This document shows positions 33,687-43,479 of a stretch of DNA of 64,000 bases, piece after piece. The notes beneath the pieces were generated by a model that was not told the DNA's origin, made no database searches, and saw nothing but the letters and a program-made list of their open reading frames with translations. Position numbers and translations under genes: made by a program. The stretch comes from Pseudomonas sp. ADAK18 (GTDB lineage Bacteria > Pseudomonadota > Gammaproteobacteria > Pseudomonadales > Pseudomonadaceae). Position 1 is the first letter of the stretch. The number at the start of each line of letters is the position of its first letter. Location of the stretch: NCBI RefSeq assembly GCF_012935695.1, contig NZ_CP052859.1, positions 4,009,001 through 4,073,000 of the forward strand, given 5' to 3'.

Positions 33687-35139
33687 ACCAAGACCTCCCA
33701 TCCCGCGTGATCAGTGCAATGGAGCTCATCGGCCCCCAGGAACCCGCCGCATACGGCTTGGGCGCATCACCGGATTTTTTCCACCCGGCGATCAACTGGT
33801 CACACCACTTCCACGCGGCTTCGATTTCATCTTTACGGACAAACAGGTTCTGATTGCCGCGCATCACTTCCAGCAACAACCGCTCGTAGGCATCGGGAAT
33901 CCGTGCACTGCGATAGGTGTCGGAAAAATTCAGTTGCAGTGGCCCGCTGCGCAGTTGCATGCCCTTGTCCAGGCCCTGCTCCTTGGTCATCACGCGCAAG
34001 GAAATACCTTCATCCGGCTGCAGGCGGATGATCAGTTTGTTGCTGATCTGCAAGCGCTGCTCGGGGGCGAAGATGTAGTGGGACGGTTCCTTGAAGTGAA
34101 TGACGATCTGCGACAGCTTGTCTGGCATGCGCTTGCCGGTGCGCAGGTAGAACGGCACGCCGGCCCAGCGCCAGTTACGGATATCGGCCCGCAGGGCGAC
34201 GAAGGTTTCAGTGTCGCTCTGGGTGTTGGAATTCTCTTCTTCCAGATAACCCGGTACCGGTTTGCCAGCGCTGTAGCCGGCGATGTATTGGCCCCGTACC
34301 ACTTGGGTGGTCAGGCCTTCCGGGCTGATGGGCGCCAGGGCCTTGAGCACCTTGACCTTCTCGTCGCGGATACTGTCGGCGGACAGGTCGGCCGGCGGGT
34401 CCATGGCGATCAGGCAAAGCAGTTGCAGCAGGTGATTCTGGATCATGTCCCGCAACTGGCCAGCCTTGTCGAAGTAACCCCAACGGCCTTCGATACCAAC
34501 CTTCTCGGCCACGGTGATTTCCACGTGGGAGATGTAGTTCTGGTTCCACTGGGTTTCGAACAGGCTGTTGGCAAATCGCAGGGCGATCAGGTTCTGGACG
34601 GTCTCTTTGCCCAGGTAATGGTCGATGCGGTAGGTGCGGTTTTCCGGGAAAAACTGCGCCACGGCATCGTTGACCTTGCGCGAAGACTCCAGGTCCGAAC
34701 CGATGGGTTTTTCCAGGACGACCCGGGTATTTTCCGCCAGGCCGACCTTGGACAGGTTCTCGCAGATCGCGCCGTACACCGCCGCAGGAGTGGCGAAGTA
34801 GGCGATCAGACGCTGCTCGGTCCCGGCCTTCTCGGCCAGGGCGACGTAGTCGTCAGCCTTCATGAAGTCGACGTGCAGGTAGCTCAGGCGCGCCAGGAAG
34901 CGTTGGGCAACAGCTTCATCCAGCTCCTTGCCAACATATTTGCGTAATTCTTGATCAATGTGGGCCAGGTGCTGTTGCTCGGAACCGGCTTCCCGGGCCA
35001 GGGCCAGGATGCGGGTGTCGTCGTGCAGGAGCCCGGCGCCATCGAGTTGATAGAGGGCAGGAAATAACTTGCGCAGCGCCAGATCACCCAAGGCGCCAAA
35101 CAGGGCAAAGGTGCAGGGTTCTACGGTTATCGAAGGCAT
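33673..35139 (-). CDS. zwf: Glucose-6-phosphate 1-dehydrogenase
   Basis: Oxidises glucose-6-phosphate with NAD(P)+. A 488-residue enzyme with the N-terminal dinucleotide loop [16 protein letters not shown] near 13 and the substrate motif [14 protein letters not shown] near 172. First gene of zwf-pgl-eda, divergent from hexR, with a HexR-like operator about 65-81 bases ahead of its start. Confidence 0.97.
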   Translation of the reverse strand: MPSITVEPCTFALFGALGDLALRKLFPALYQLDGAGLLHDDTRILALAREAGSEQQHLAHIDQELRKYVGKELDEAVAQRFLARLSYLHVDFMKADDYVALAEKAGTEQRLIAYFATPAAVYGAICENLSKVGLAENTRVVLEKPIGSDLESSRKVNDAVAQFFPENRTYRIDHYLGKETVQNLIALRFANSLFETQWNQNYISHVEITVAEKVGIEGRWGYFDKAGQLRDMIQNHLLQLLCLIAMDPPADLSADSIRDEKVKVLKALAPISPEGLTTQVVRGQYIAGYSAGKPVPGYLEEENSNTQSDTETFVALRADIRNWRWAGVPFYLRTGKRMPDKLSQIVIHFKEPSHYIFAPEQRLQISNKLIIRLQPDEGISLRVMTKEQGLDKGMQLRSGPLQLNFSDTYRSARIPDAYERLLLEVMRGNQNLFVRKDEIEAAWKWCDQLIAGWKKSGDAPKPYAAGSWGPMSSIALITRDGRSWYGDI

Positions 35140-35204
35140 GATGTTTGTTCTTTTATCAAGTTAAGCTACAAATACCTTTTTTCAAGGCATCACTCAAGGA
35201 AAAA

Positions 35205-35220
35205 TGTAGTAATAACCACA
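35205..35220. promoter_or_regulatory. Candidate HexR operator
   Basis: TGTAGTAATAACCACA is an imperfect palindrome (12 of 16 positions symmetrical) in the zwf-hexR gap. It resembles the TGTARTNNNNAYYACA-type sites of HexR and related RpiR regulators. In pseudomonads HexR represses zwf-pgl-eda and is released by KDPG. Confidence 0.7.
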
Positions 35221-35348
35221 ACATTTTCCCGAAATACGCATTGCGAGTGGTGGTGTTGAACTACCCTCAGTAGGATAGGCCACCGCAAAGGGCCACTCGT
35301 CGATTGGTTGACGACCCTTATTTGCATCGTCGCCCTAAGGAAACATGA

Positions 35349-36218
35349 ATGGACCGCGTGCGAAATCTTCTGGAACAGATCCAGAAACGCCTCGAAGAAC
35401 TGAACAAGGCTGAGCGAAAAGTCGCCGAGGTCATCCTGCTCAACCCGCAGCAGGCGACCCGCTTCTCTATTGCCGCCCTCGCCCAAGCCGCTTCGGTGAG
35501 CGAACCGACGGTCAACCGTTTCTGCCGCTCGTTCGGCGTCAGTGGTTACCCTGAACTCAAATTGCAGTTGGCGCAAAGCCTGGCCAGCGGCGCGGCGTAC
35601 GTCAGCCGCGCCGTGGAAGCCGATGATAACCCTGAGGCCTACACCCAGAAGATCTTTGGCAGTGCCATCGCGTCACTGGACGCCGCCTGCCAGGCCCTGG
35701 ACCCGAACCTGATCAGCAAAGCCGTGGATTTGCTGATCCAGGCCCGGCAGATTCACTTTTTCGGCCTCGGAGCTTCAGCCCCGGTGGCCATGGATGCCCT
35801 GCACAAGTTTTTCCGCTTCAACCTGGCGGTGACGGCCCATGCCGATGTGCTGATGCAGCGGATGATCGCGTCGGTGGCCCATACGGGTGAGTTGTTTGTG
35901 ATTATTTCCTACACCGGGCGTACCCGCGAGCTGGTGGAAGTGGCACGTATCGCCCGGGAAAATGGGGCTTCGGTGCTGGGTGTGACCGCCGAGAACTCGC
36001 CACTGGCCAAGGCCAGTACGGTGAGCCTGAACATTCCATTGCCGGAAGACACCGACATCTACATGCCGATGACTTCGCGGATCATTCAGCTGACAGTGCT
36101 GGATGTGCTCGCGACCGGCATGACCTTGCGCCGCGGGGTGGATTTCCAGCCGCATTTGCGCAAGATCAAAGAGAGCTTGAATGACAGCCGGTATCCAGTG
36201 GGGGATGAGTTTAACTAA
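35349..36218 (+). CDS. hexR: RpiR-family repressor of glucose metabolism
   Basis: A 289-residue regulator: N-terminal RpiR helix-turn-helix ([20 protein letters not shown] then CRSFG, about 40-65) and a SIS sugar-phosphate domain ([20 protein letters not shown] near 137; [16 protein letters not shown] near 185). In Pseudomonas HexR represses zwf, edd and gap operons and is released by KDPG. It lies divergent from zwf as in other pseudomonads. CTAAGGAAAC is just ahead of the ATG. Confidence 0.97.
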   Translation: MDRVRNLLEQIQKRLEELNKAERKVAEVILLNPQQATRFSIAALAQAASVSEPTVNRFCRSFGVSGYPELKLQLAQSLASGAAYVSRAVEADDNPEAYTQKIFGSAIASLDAACQALDPNLISKAVDLLIQARQIHFFGLGASAPVAMDALHKFFRFNLAVTAHADVLMQRMIASVAHTGELFVIISYTGRTRELVEVARIARENGASVLGVTAENSPLAKASTVSLNIPLPEDTDIYMPMTSRIIQLTVLDVLATGMTLRRGVDFQPHLRKIKESLNDSRYPVGDEFN

Positions 36219-36235
36219 GGCCAAAACCTGGCCTC

Positions 36236-36368
36236 TGTGGCGAGGGGGCTTGTCCCCCGTTGGGCTGCGAAGCAGCCCCATAGACAGCAACCGAGATCTA
36301 TCTGAAAGATCACTGCTGCCTTATTGGGGCCGCTTCGCAGCCCAACGCGGGCAAGCCCGCTCGCCACA
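36236..36368. repeat. REP doublet, GTGGCGAGCGGGCTTGCCCGC family
   Basis: Left unit TGTGGCGAGGGGGCTTGTCC then CCCGTTGGGCTGCG, right unit CGCAGCCCAACGCGGGCAAG plus CCCGCTCGCCACA. The left arm has the GGGGGCTTGTCCCCC variant, which keeps its own internal pairing through compensating changes. It lies between the converging hexR and mutarotase genes. Confidence 0.92.
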
Positions 36369-36388
36369 AAAAGCCACCTTGGTTTGGA

Positions 36389-37234
36389 TCAAATCCCAGC
36401 CCTGGCCTGCAGACTCAAATGCGCCCTCTCCCCCGGCGCCAGGCTGGCACCCGCCATCGCCGATTCAACACAGACAAACCCCGACGCCTCATTGAAGCTC
36501 ACCCCCAGCAACGGACGGCTGCCTGGATGCCACACCACCGTATCGGCACTGTCACCGGTATCGATGCACAGCTCACGCTGCCAGGCGTGATCCTTGAGGT
36601 GCAACTCACCCTCATGCTGGAACACCCGCTGGCAACCTCCATCGACCCGTAACTCACCTTCCTGCTGGCAAGCCTGACGGCTCAGTTGGTCATAACCTTG
36701 CGCCCCATCGAGCCCAGACAGCGCTACCTCGCCAACATTGCCAATCCGCCAATAGGCGTGCAAAGCGTGGCTCAGTTGGCAGGGCAACTCGTCCTGATGC
36801 TCAGTACTCAAGCGCAGCTCCAAGCTCTCGCCCAGATGCGCATGCAGATCCACTTGCCAGTCGCACAGCTGTAACTGCCAATGCAAGCGCACGCCGTCGT
36901 CGTCGCTACTACTGTCCAGTAGCTTCCAGTCGATCAGCCGCGCCCAACCGTGGGATGGCCAAGCGTTTTCGCTGGGATGACGGCCATACCATGGCCAACA
37001 CACCGGCACACCGCCACGGATCGCACCGACCTGTGGCCATTTGGCAGCACACCACAGCCAGGGTTTCTGGCCCACGGGTTGAAAGTGCAGCAATTGCGCG
37101 CCCTGACGACTGAACACTGCTTGGCATAGCGGGTGATCAATCACCAGCACCTCACGCATCTGGAAGCGCTCCCAGGCAAACACGGGACGCGGGCGCAGGG
37201 ATTTGAAAAAGCGTTGCAGCGGATGCTCATGCAT
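36389..37234 (-). CDS. D-hexose-6-phosphate mutarotase (aldose 1-epimerase family)
   Basis: A 281-residue YeaD-like galactose-mutarotase fold enzyme: AIRGGVPVCWPWYGRHP near 73 and GWARLIDWKL near 95 (catalytic His in the preceding SHGWARL), plus DTVVWHPGS near 232 with the catalytic region near it. It interconverts alpha and beta glucose-6-phosphate, which feeds Zwf. Last gene of the gtsABCD-oprB block. Confidence 0.92.
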   Translation of the reverse strand: MHEHPLQRFFKSLRPRPVFAWERFQMREVLVIDHPLCQAVFSRQGAQLLHFQPVGQKPWLWCAAKWPQVGAIRGGVPVCWPWYGRHPSENAWPSHGWARLIDWKLLDSSSDDDGVRLHWQLQLCDWQVDLHAHLGESLELRLSTEHQDELPCQLSHALHAYWRIGNVGEVALSGLDGAQGYDQLSRQACQQEGELRVDGGCQRVFQHEGELHLKDHAWQRELCIDTGDSADTVVWHPGSRPLLGVSFNEASGFVCVESAMAGASLAPGERAHLSLQARAGI

Positions 37235-37255
37235 GTGCCACGGTCCTGAAGTTCA

Positions 37256-37358
37256 ATGTGGGAGTCGGGCTTGCCCGCGATGCAAACAACTCGGTTTATC
37301 TGCAGTCCGAGTAGATGCTATCGCAGCGGTGCGGCGACCCGTCGAGCCAGCTCCCACA
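37256..37358. repeat. Degenerate REP doublet
   Basis: AATGTGGGAGTCGGGCTTGC then CCGCGATG at left, and CATCG-like remains then GAGCCAGCTCCCACA at right. The internal part (ACTCGGTTTATCTGCAGTCC then GAGT) forms its own weak hairpin. It lies between oprB and the mutarotase gene. Confidence 0.7.
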
Positions 37359-37389
37359 CAAAAAAAAGCGGATAGCCAAGGCCATCCGC
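37358..37389 (-). terminator. Terminator of oprB
   Basis: On the minus strand GCGGATGGCC, a two-base loop, GGCTATCCGC, then eight or more T. One G-T pair in a ten-base stem; 38 bases after the oprB stop. It would reduce read-through to the mutarotase gene. Confidence 0.85.
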
Positions 37390-37426
37390 AAAATGCGCAC
37401 AGAGAGAGGAGCTTATCGCAACAGCG

Positions 37427-38776
37427 TTAGAACACCGACTGAATTTTCAGACCGGCAACCAAGGCGTTGTCGACTTTATCCACGCCACCTGGGTGGGTGA
37501 TGTATTGCAGGTTAGGACGCACAGTCAGCCAGTTGGTGACGTGGAAGCCGTAGTTGAGTTCGTAGTTGTACTCAGTGCTTTGCAGCGGCATGTAACCGGC
37601 CTGATCGTAATCGGTGAAGCCGCCAGACGCGTTGATCAACTCAGCATTTTTCTTCACGTCATCGTTGACATGAATACGGGCAAAGCCGATACCGATGTCA
37701 TCTTTTGGACGTGCGTCGAATGGACCTTTGTACACAAACATCAGCGACTGGTAGTTGTCGATGAAGTTGGTGTCCTTGTCGTGGAAGGTAGCGTTGGCCG
37801 CAACGTTCAGACCGCGGGAAGCGTCGCCGTTGTGGGTAGTGAGTTGCTGCTGCACCACACCCCAGTAGCCACTCTTGCTGTTGCGTACGCGGTAAGGATT
37901 ACCGGTGGCACCCGCATCCTGGCCGTTCACGTCCTCACGGACGTCATTGGCGTCGGCCGTGCTCTTGTAGTAACCCACACGGTATTCGCCCGGCAGGCCG
38001 TTGACCTTCGGCGACCAGACCAGTTCGACTGGCAAGACGGTGCCTTTGGTGCCGCTGCCGCTGAGTTTGAAACCATTACCGTGTTCAGTCTGCGATGGGT
38101 TCTGGTTGTACGCACCGATCTGGGCATACAACTCAGGCGTGATGTTGTACTTCACGCGCAACGCCGCCTGCATGACAGGCCAGTTGTACCAGATGTTGGT
38201 CGCCCAGTTACCCACTTGGGAACCACAGAACGCCAGGTTCTGGAACTCACATGGGAAGGTGTTGAAGTCTTCACCTTCACCGAAGTAACCGGCCTTCACG
38301 TCCAGTTTGCCGTCGAGGAACTGATGCTGAACCCACAACTGGGTCAGACGCACCATGTGGCCACGACCATAGACTTCCTGCGAGGAACTCAAGGTGCCGG
38401 CACGCGGATCACCCACACGGTCATTGGAGATGTTTTGGCCATTACGATTGGTCAACTGGATCTTGGCCTGGGTGTTATCCCAGCCCCACAGTTTTTGCAG
38501 GTCCAGCGCCACACCGAGACCGAACTGGTCAGAGTAACGACCGGTCTTGTCATCGTTGTAACCGCCGTGGGCGTTGTAGCCCATTTCCCCTACGTAGTCA
38601 GCCTTGATATCGATACCTTGCTCGATCAGCTTGGTACGCTCGCCGCCCCAATCGCCGGTCATCCACTTGGAATCGGCGCTGAACGCATCGGCCGCCATCG
38701 CATTGGCGGACAATACAAAGGCTGCTGCTGCTGACAGTTGGCAGAGCAGCCGGGTGTTGTTGTGTTGCTTTTTCAT
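37427..38776 (-). CDS. oprB: Carbohydrate-selective porin
   Basis: Outer-membrane channel for glucose and related sugars. The 449-residue precursor has a signal peptide (QLSAAAAFVLSANAMA, cleavage near AADAF), then the OprB-type KWMTGDWGGERTKLIEQGID and a 16-strand barrel pattern ending in LVAGLKIQSVF with the C-terminal Phe. It follows gtsD in the same direction as in other pseudomonads (gtsABCD-oprB), passing glucose to GtsA. Confidence 0.96.
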   Translation of the reverse strand: MKKQHNNTRLLCQLSAAAAFVLSANAMAADAFSADSKWMTGDWGGERTKLIEQGIDIKADYVGEMGYNAHGGYNDDKTGRYSDQFGLGVALDLQKLWGWDNTQAKIQLTNRNGQNISNDRVGDPRAGTLSSSQEVYGRGHMVRLTQLWVQHQFLDGKLDVKAGYFGEGEDFNTFPCEFQNLAFCGSQVGNWATNIWYNWPVMQAALRVKYNITPELYAQIGAYNQNPSQTEHGNGFKLSGSGTKGTVLPVELVWSPKVNGLPGEYRVGYYKSTADANDVREDVNGQDAGATGNPYRVRNSKSGYWGVVQQQLTTHNGDASRGLNVAANATFHDKDTNFIDNYQSLMFVYKGPFDARPKDDIGIGFARIHVNDDVKKNAELINASGGFTDYDQAGYMPLQSTEYNYELNYGFHVTNWLTVRPNLQYITHPGGVDKVDNALVAGLKIQSVF

Positions 38777-38872
38777 CCGTACATCCTCGTCTTTATTGTT
38801 ATTAAACTGTTTTTATCTAACGCGGGTTACATTTTTTAATCAAAACAACAAGTTAAGCTTTAATTGCATGCC

Positions 38873-38972
38873 CGTAGGAGCGAGCTTGCTCGCGAAAAAC
38901 TCAAGCTCACCGCGTTCATCCAGGATGCCCGCGTCATCGTTGACAACCTTCGCGAGCAAGCTCGCTCCTACA
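38873..38972. repeat. REP doublet, GTAGGAGCGAGCTTGCTCGC sub-family
   Basis: CGTAGGAGCGAGCTTGCTCG then CGAA, about 50 bases, then TTCGCGAGCAAGCTCGCTCC and TACAG. It differs from the main family by GTAGG for GTGGG and GAGCTTGCTC for GGGCTTGCTC, changed in both arms together. It lies between gtsD and oprB. Confidence 0.92.
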
Positions 38973-38978
38973 GATGCA

Positions 38979-40139
38979 TCAACGGCCCTTGAACTGCGCC
39001 ACGTTGTCAGCATGACCCTGTGCCGGCAGCGAAACAGCGGTACCCAGGCGCTCACCGGTCTTGGCGTCGAACAGCAATACCTTGGCCGGATCGAATTGCA
39101 GGGTCAGGGTCTCGCCGACCTGCGGTGCCACGTCCGGCGCCAAACGGCAGCAGACCTTGGTGTCATTGAGCTGCACGAACACCAGGGTGTCCGGACCGGT
39201 CGGCTCGGTCACTTGCACTTCGGCACGAATGCTCGACGAACCATTGCCCTCGCCCGCCGCCAGCACGATCTGCTCCGGGCGCAGGCCGAGGATCACATCG
39301 CGATCTTCCAGACCGGCGTCGTTCATGTTCAGCGCCAATTCGCAACGGGCCTGGCCGCTGTCCAGCAGCGCCACCAGTCGACCATCCTTGCGTTGCAGGC
39401 GCAGAGGGATGAAGTTCATCGGTGGTGAACCGATAAAGCTTGCCACAAACAGGTTGGCCGGGTCGTTGTAGATTTGTTTCGGCGTACCGAACTGCTGAAT
39501 GATCCCGTCCTTCATCACCGCCACTTTGTCGCCCAAGGTCATCGCTTCGATTTGATCGTGGGTGACGTAGACGGTGGTGGTTTTCAGACGCTGGTGCATC
39601 AGTTTCATTTCGGTGCGCATCTCGACCCGCAGCTTGGCGTCGAGGTTGGACAGCGGTTCGTCGAACAGGTAGATCTTCGGCCGACGGGCCAACGCACGGC
39701 CCATGGCCACACGCTGTTGCTGGCCGCCGGAGAGCTGGCCCGGCTTGCGATTGAGCAAGTGCTCGATCTGCAGCAGCTTGGCGACACGCGCGACTTCTTC
39801 GTCGATGGCAGCCTGCGGCATCTTGCGGATTTTCAGGCCGAATTCGATGTTCTCGCGCACGCTCATGGTCGGGTACAGCGCGTAGGACTGGAACACCATG
39901 GCGATGTCGCGATCCTTGGGGCTCATGCCGCTGACGTCCTGGTCGCCAATCATGATCGCGCCGCCGGTGATGTTTTCAAGGCCGGCGATGCAGTTCATCA
40001 GCGTCGACTTGCCGCAACCCGAAGGTCCGACAAGAATCAGAAATTCACCTTCCTTGATCGACAGTTCGATGTTCTTCAAGGTGTCCGGCAAGCCGGCGCC
40101 ATAGGTCTTGTTTACATTGCGAAGTTCAAGCGTTGCCAT
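38979..40139 (-). CDS. gtsD: Glucose ABC transporter ATP-binding protein
   Basis: MalK/UgpC-type ATPase of 386 residues driving glucose import. Walker [10 protein letters not shown] near 38, signature [15 protein letters not shown] near 134, Walker [15 protein letters not shown] near 155, and a C-terminal TOBE domain (about 280-360). It is the fourth gene of gtsABCD; three bases separate it from gtsC. Confidence 0.95.
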   Translation of the reverse strand: MATLELRNVNKTYGAGLPDTLKNIELSIKEGEFLILVGPSGCGKSTLMNCIAGLENITGGAIMIGDQDVSGMSPKDRDIAMVFQSYALYPTMSVRENIEFGLKIRKMPQAAIDEEVARVAKLLQIEHLLNRKPGQLSGGQQQRVAMGRALARRPKIYLFDEPLSNLDAKLRVEMRTEMKLMHQRLKTTTVYVTHDQIEAMTLGDKVAVMKDGIIQQFGTPKQIYNDPANLFVASFIGSPPMNFIPLRLQRKDGRLVALLDSGQARCELALNMNDAGLEDRDVILGLRPEQIVLAAGEGNGSSSIRAEVQVTEPTGPDTLVFVQLNDTKVCCRLAPDVAPQVGETLTLQFDPAKVLLFDAKTGERLGTAVSLPAQGHADNVAQFKGR

Positions 40140-40141
40140 GA

Positions 40142-40987
40142 TTACCCCTTGACCGCGCCGGCCGTCAGGCCGCGCACGAAATACTTGCCTGCGACCACAT
40201 AGACCAGCAGGGTCGGCAGCCCGGCGATCATCGCCGCCGCCATATCAACGTTATATTCCTTAACCCCGGTGCTGGTGTTGACCAGGTTATTCAGCGCCAC
40301 CGTGATGGGCTGCGAATCACCGCTGGAGAACACCACGCCGAACAGGAAGTCGTTCCAGATCTGCGTGAACTGCCAGATCAGGCACACCATGATGATCGGT
40401 GTCGACATCGGCAGGATGATCAGGCGGAAGATCGTGAAGAACCCCGCACCATCCAGCCGTGCCGCCTTCACCAATGCATCGGGAATGCTGACGTAATAAT
40501 TACGGAAGAACAGTGTAGTAAACGCCAGGCCGTAGACAATGTGCACGAACACCAGGCCGGTGGTGGTGCTGGCCAGGCCCATCTTGCCGAGGGTGAACGA
40601 GGCTGGCAGCAGCACGGTCTGGAACGGCAGGAAGCAGCCGAACAACAACAGGCCGAAGAACAACTGCGAACCGCGAAAACGCCACATCGACAGCACGTAG
40701 CCGTTCAACGCGCCGATGGCGGTAGAGATCAATACCGCCGGGACGGTGATCTTGATCGAGTTCCAGAAGTAACCGTCGACCGTGGCCCAGGCCTTGACCC
40801 AGCCAATGCCGGTGACCACGGCAGGCCAGCTCAACAGGTTGCCGGTGCTGATGTCTTCCGGGGTCTTGAAGCTGGTCAACAGCATGACCACCAACGGTAC
40901 CAGATAAAGCAGTACCGCGAGGATCAACACCGCGTAAATCGCGATGCGACTCAAGCTAATGAAAGGTTTGCCGGCGAGACTAGTCAT
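40142..40987 (-). CDS. gtsC: Glucose ABC transporter permease (MalG type)
   Basis: Inner-membrane permease of 281 residues with six helices and the EAA loop seen as DALVKAARLDGAGFFTIFRL then IILPMSTP near 184. It pairs with GtsB. It overlaps the gtsB end by eight bases. Confidence 0.94.
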   Translation of the reverse strand: MTSLAGKPFISLSRIAIYAVLILAVLLYLVPLVVMLLTSFKTPEDISTGNLLSWPAVVTGIGWVKAWATVDGYFWNSIKITVPAVLISTAIGALNGYVLSMWRFRGSQLFFGLLLFGCFLPFQTVLLPASFTLGKMGLASTTTGLVFVHIVYGLAFTTLFFRNYYVSIPDALVKAARLDGAGFFTIFRLIILPMSTPIIMVCLIWQFTQIWNDFLFGVVFSSGDSQPITVALNNLVNTSTGVKEYNVDMAAAMIAGLPTLLVYVVAGKYFVRGLTAGAVKG

Positions 40988-41888
40988 TACGTTTGGTCCT
41001 TAGCTCGGAGTACAGGTAAGGCACGATGATTGCAAGAATCGCACCGAGCATCAGAATTGCACTGGCCGAGCCCATGCCCATCTGGCCGCGACTGAAGGTG
41101 AAGGAATACATGAACATGGCGGGCAGATCGGACGAGTAGCCCGGGCCGCCGGCCGTCATCGCCGCCACCAAGTCAAAGCTCTTGATCGCAATGTGCGCCA
41201 GAATCATCACCGCACTGAAGAACACCGGACGCAGGCTGGGCAGCACCACTTTCCAGTAGATCTTGGGCATGCTCGCGCCATCGATCTGGGCGGCACGAAT
41301 GATCGATTGATCAACACCGCGTAAACCAGCCAGGAACATGGCCATGATAAAGCCCGAGGCTTGCCACACGGCCGCGATCACCAGGCAGTACACCACACGA
41401 TCAGGGTCGATCAGCCAGTCCAGGCGGAAGCCTTCCCAGCCCCAGTCACGCAGCAGTTTGTCCAGGCCCATACCCGGGTTGAGCAGCCATTTCCAGGCCG
41501 TACCGGTGACGATCATCGAGAGCGCCATCGGGTACAGGTAGATGGTGCGGATGAAGCCTTCGCGGCGGATTTTCTGGTCGAGGAAAATCGCCAGTGTCAC
41601 GCCGATCACCAAGGTGATGCCGATGAACATGCCACCGAACACCGCGAGGTTCTTGCTCGCCACCCACCAGCGGTCGTTGTCGAACAAGCGTGCGTATTGC
41701 GCCAGGCCTACAAATTTGTAGGACGGCAGGAAAGTCGAGTTAGTGAACGACAGGACAAACGTCCACAGGATGTAGCCATAAAAGCCCACCAGGACGATGA
41801 ACATGCTGGGCGCCAGCACCAGTTTGGGTAGCCAGCGCTGCAGTGCATCGAACGGCGAGGCTTTGCTGAACACAGCAACAGAACTCAT
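40980..41888 (-). CDS. gtsB: Glucose ABC transporter permease (MalF type)
   Basis: Inner-membrane permease of 302 residues with six helices; EAA loop QSIIRAAQIDGASMPKIYWK followed by VVLPSLRP near 204. It starts 182 bases after gtsA, a gap occupied by a REP doublet, and overlaps gtsC. Confidence 0.94.
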   Translation of the reverse strand: MSSVAVFSKASPFDALQRWLPKLVLAPSMFIVLVGFYGYILWTFVLSFTNSTFLPSYKFVGLAQYARLFDNDRWWVASKNLAVFGGMFIGITLVIGVTLAIFLDQKIRREGFIRTIYLYPMALSMIVTGTAWKWLLNPGMGLDKLLRDWGWEGFRLDWLIDPDRVVYCLVIAAVWQASGFIMAMFLAGLRGVDQSIIRAAQIDGASMPKIYWKVVLPSLRPVFFSAVMILAHIAIKSFDLVAAMTAGGPGYSSDLPAMFMYSFTFSRGQMGMGSASAILMLGAILAIIVPYLYSELRTKRND

Positions 41889-41946
41889 GGGAAAATCCAG
41901 TACAGAGATAATGATTTCAAGGGTGCTCCTTATGAGGGTTTGGCTT

Positions 41947-42036
41947 GTGTGGGAGCTGGCTTGCCTGCGATACAGGCACCTCGGTCCAGCTGACAGACCG
42001 AGGTGATGCTATCGCGGGCAAGCCCGGCTCCTACAT
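41947..42036. repeat. REP doublet, GTGGGAGCTGGCTTGCCTGC variant
   Basis: TGTGGGAGCTGGCTTGCCTG then CGATACAGGCACCTCGGT, mirrored by ACCGAGGTGATGCTATCGCG then GGCAAGCCCGGCTCCTACA. The inner CACCTCGGT/ACCGAGGTG stem is perfect. It lies inside the gts operon between gtsA and gtsB, where such hairpins often keep the upstream (binding-protein) message more abundant. Confidence 0.88.
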
Positions 42037-42070
42037 AAGCCGGCCCCGGCAGGACCAGCGTTGCTAAGGC

Positions 42071-43357
42071 TTACTTGGCCGACTTGACCGCACTGTAGAG
42101 TTGCTTGGCGGTGGTGGCTGGATCGGCTGCAGGGTTGTTGATGTAGTTGGTCACTACGTCAAAGAACGCACCCTGTACGGCCAGCGTGGTTGCCATGTTG
42201 TGCGCCATACTCGGCTGCAGGCCACCGGTCTGGGCATCTGCCAGGAAGTCCTTGGCTGCGGTCTGTGCGCAGGAGTCGAAACCGTACTTGCCCATGTCTT
42301 TCAACATGTCGACCCGAACCGGAATCGAGCCCTTGTTGATGCTGAAGACTTTCTGGAAGTTCTCACCCAGCACGACCTTGGCAATGTCCTGCTGACCGGC
42401 CGCAGTGCCTTTGTCTTTCTGCTTGAACACCGCCAGGGAGTCGATGTTGTAGGTGAAGGCTTTGTCGGTACCCGGGAAAGCTACGCACTCGTAGTCCTTG
42501 CCAGCGACTTTCTTGGCCGCAGTCCACTCGCTCTTGGCCCAGTCACCCATGATCTGCATGCCGGCCTTGCCGTTGATGACTTTGGCGGCTTCCAGGTTCC
42601 AGTCCTGGCCTTTGCCGTCGGCATCCATGTAGGTCGCGACTTTCTTCAGTTCGGTCAGCGACTTGATCATTTCAGGACCGGTCAGGGCCTTTTCATCCAG
42701 GTCGACCAGGGCTTTCTTGTAGCCATCAGCACCCATCACCGAAAGGACCACGGCTTCGAATACGGTGCTGTCCTGCCAAGGCTGGCCACCGTGGGCGAGC
42801 GCAATGAAGCCCGCTTTCTTGAGCTTGTCGCCGGCGGCGTAGAATTCTTCGAGGGTAGTGGGTGCTTTTTCGATACCGGCTTTCTTGAAGACTTCAGGGT
42901 TGATCCACAGCCAGTTGACACGGTGAATGTTCACCGGCACGGCCACGTAGTTACCTTCGTACTTCACGGTATCGGAGACTTTCTTGTCGAGCAGAGAGTC
43001 CCACTTTTCTTCTTTGGCAACGTCCTTCAGGACATCGGTGTCGAGCAGCCCGGTGGACGCCCATTCCTGGATGTCCGGGCCTTTGATCTGGGCAACACCT
43101 GGCGGGTTGCCAGCAACGGCACGGCTTTTCAATACGGTCATGGCCGTGGAACCACCGCCGCCTGCGACGGCACCGTCTTTCCAGGTGAAACCGTCTTTTT
43201 CAACTTGGGCCTTCAGGACATCTACTGCCGCCTTCTCACCGCCAGAGGTCCACCAATGCACAACTTCAACCGTCCCTTTCGAGTCGGCGGCAAAAGCACT
43301 GAGGGGAAACAACGAGGCAATGGAAATAGCAACGGCGAGGCGATTAATCGCGTTCAT
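42071..43357 (-). CDS. gtsA: Glucose ABC transporter periplasmic binding protein
   Basis: A 428-residue secreted sugar-binding protein; signal peptide [20 protein letters not shown] ending AFAADSKG. The mature start [20 protein letters not shown] and the [16 protein letters not shown] segment fit the glucose/mannose binding proteins of pseudomonads. I start it at the ATG at 43357; the open frame begins nine codons earlier. It is the first gene of gtsABCD and has a composite promoter shared with the AGE-family gene upstream. Confidence 0.95.
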   Translation of the reverse strand: MNAINRLAVAISIASLFPLSAFAADSKGTVEVVHWWTSGGEKAAVDVLKAQVEKDGFTWKDGAVAGGGGSTAMTVLKSRAVAGNPPGVAQIKGPDIQEWASTGLLDTDVLKDVAKEEKWDSLLDKKVSDTVKYEGNYVAVPVNIHRVNWLWINPEVFKKAGIEKAPTTLEEFYAAGDKLKKAGFIALAHGGQPWQDSTVFEAVVLSVMGADGYKKALVDLDEKALTGPEMIKSLTELKKVATYMDADGKGQDWNLEAAKVINGKAGMQIMGDWAKSEWTAAKKVAGKDYECVAFPGTDKAFTYNIDSLAVFKQKDKGTAAGQQDIAKVVLGENFQKVFSINKGSIPVRVDMLKDMGKYGFDSCAQTAAKDFLADAQTGGLQPSMAHNMATTLAVQGAFFDVVTNYINNPAADPATTAKQLYSAVKSAK

Positions 43358-43409
43358 CTGAGTACCTTTTTTGTTGTTATGCATGCAAGTCTAGAGCTTG
43401 CGCTGCATA

Positions 43410-43479
43410 GGATTCTAAACAGGGATATTTAAGGTGCACGTAACAAAGGGACGCACAAATGTCACCAAGTGGTGACATT
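43410..43479 (-). promoter_or_regulatory. Composite promoter/operator of gtsA
   Basis: Reading towards gtsA: AATGTCACC, four bases, GGTGACATT (43458-43479, perfect palindrome); seven bases; CCCTTTGTTAC (43440-43450); 18 bases; TGTTTAGAATCC (43410-43421). The same three boxes with the same spacings lie before the AGE-family gene. The palindrome overlaps the last codons of that gene. TAGAAT is a plausible -10. The regulator is unknown. Confidence 0.75.

Noticed and set aside
37427..38734. Long open frames opposite oprB, gtsA, fadD1, fadD2 and the TonB receptor
   Set aside because: They are antisense shadows caused by GC-rich codon use; the products lack any domain and have His/Gln/Val-skewed composition.
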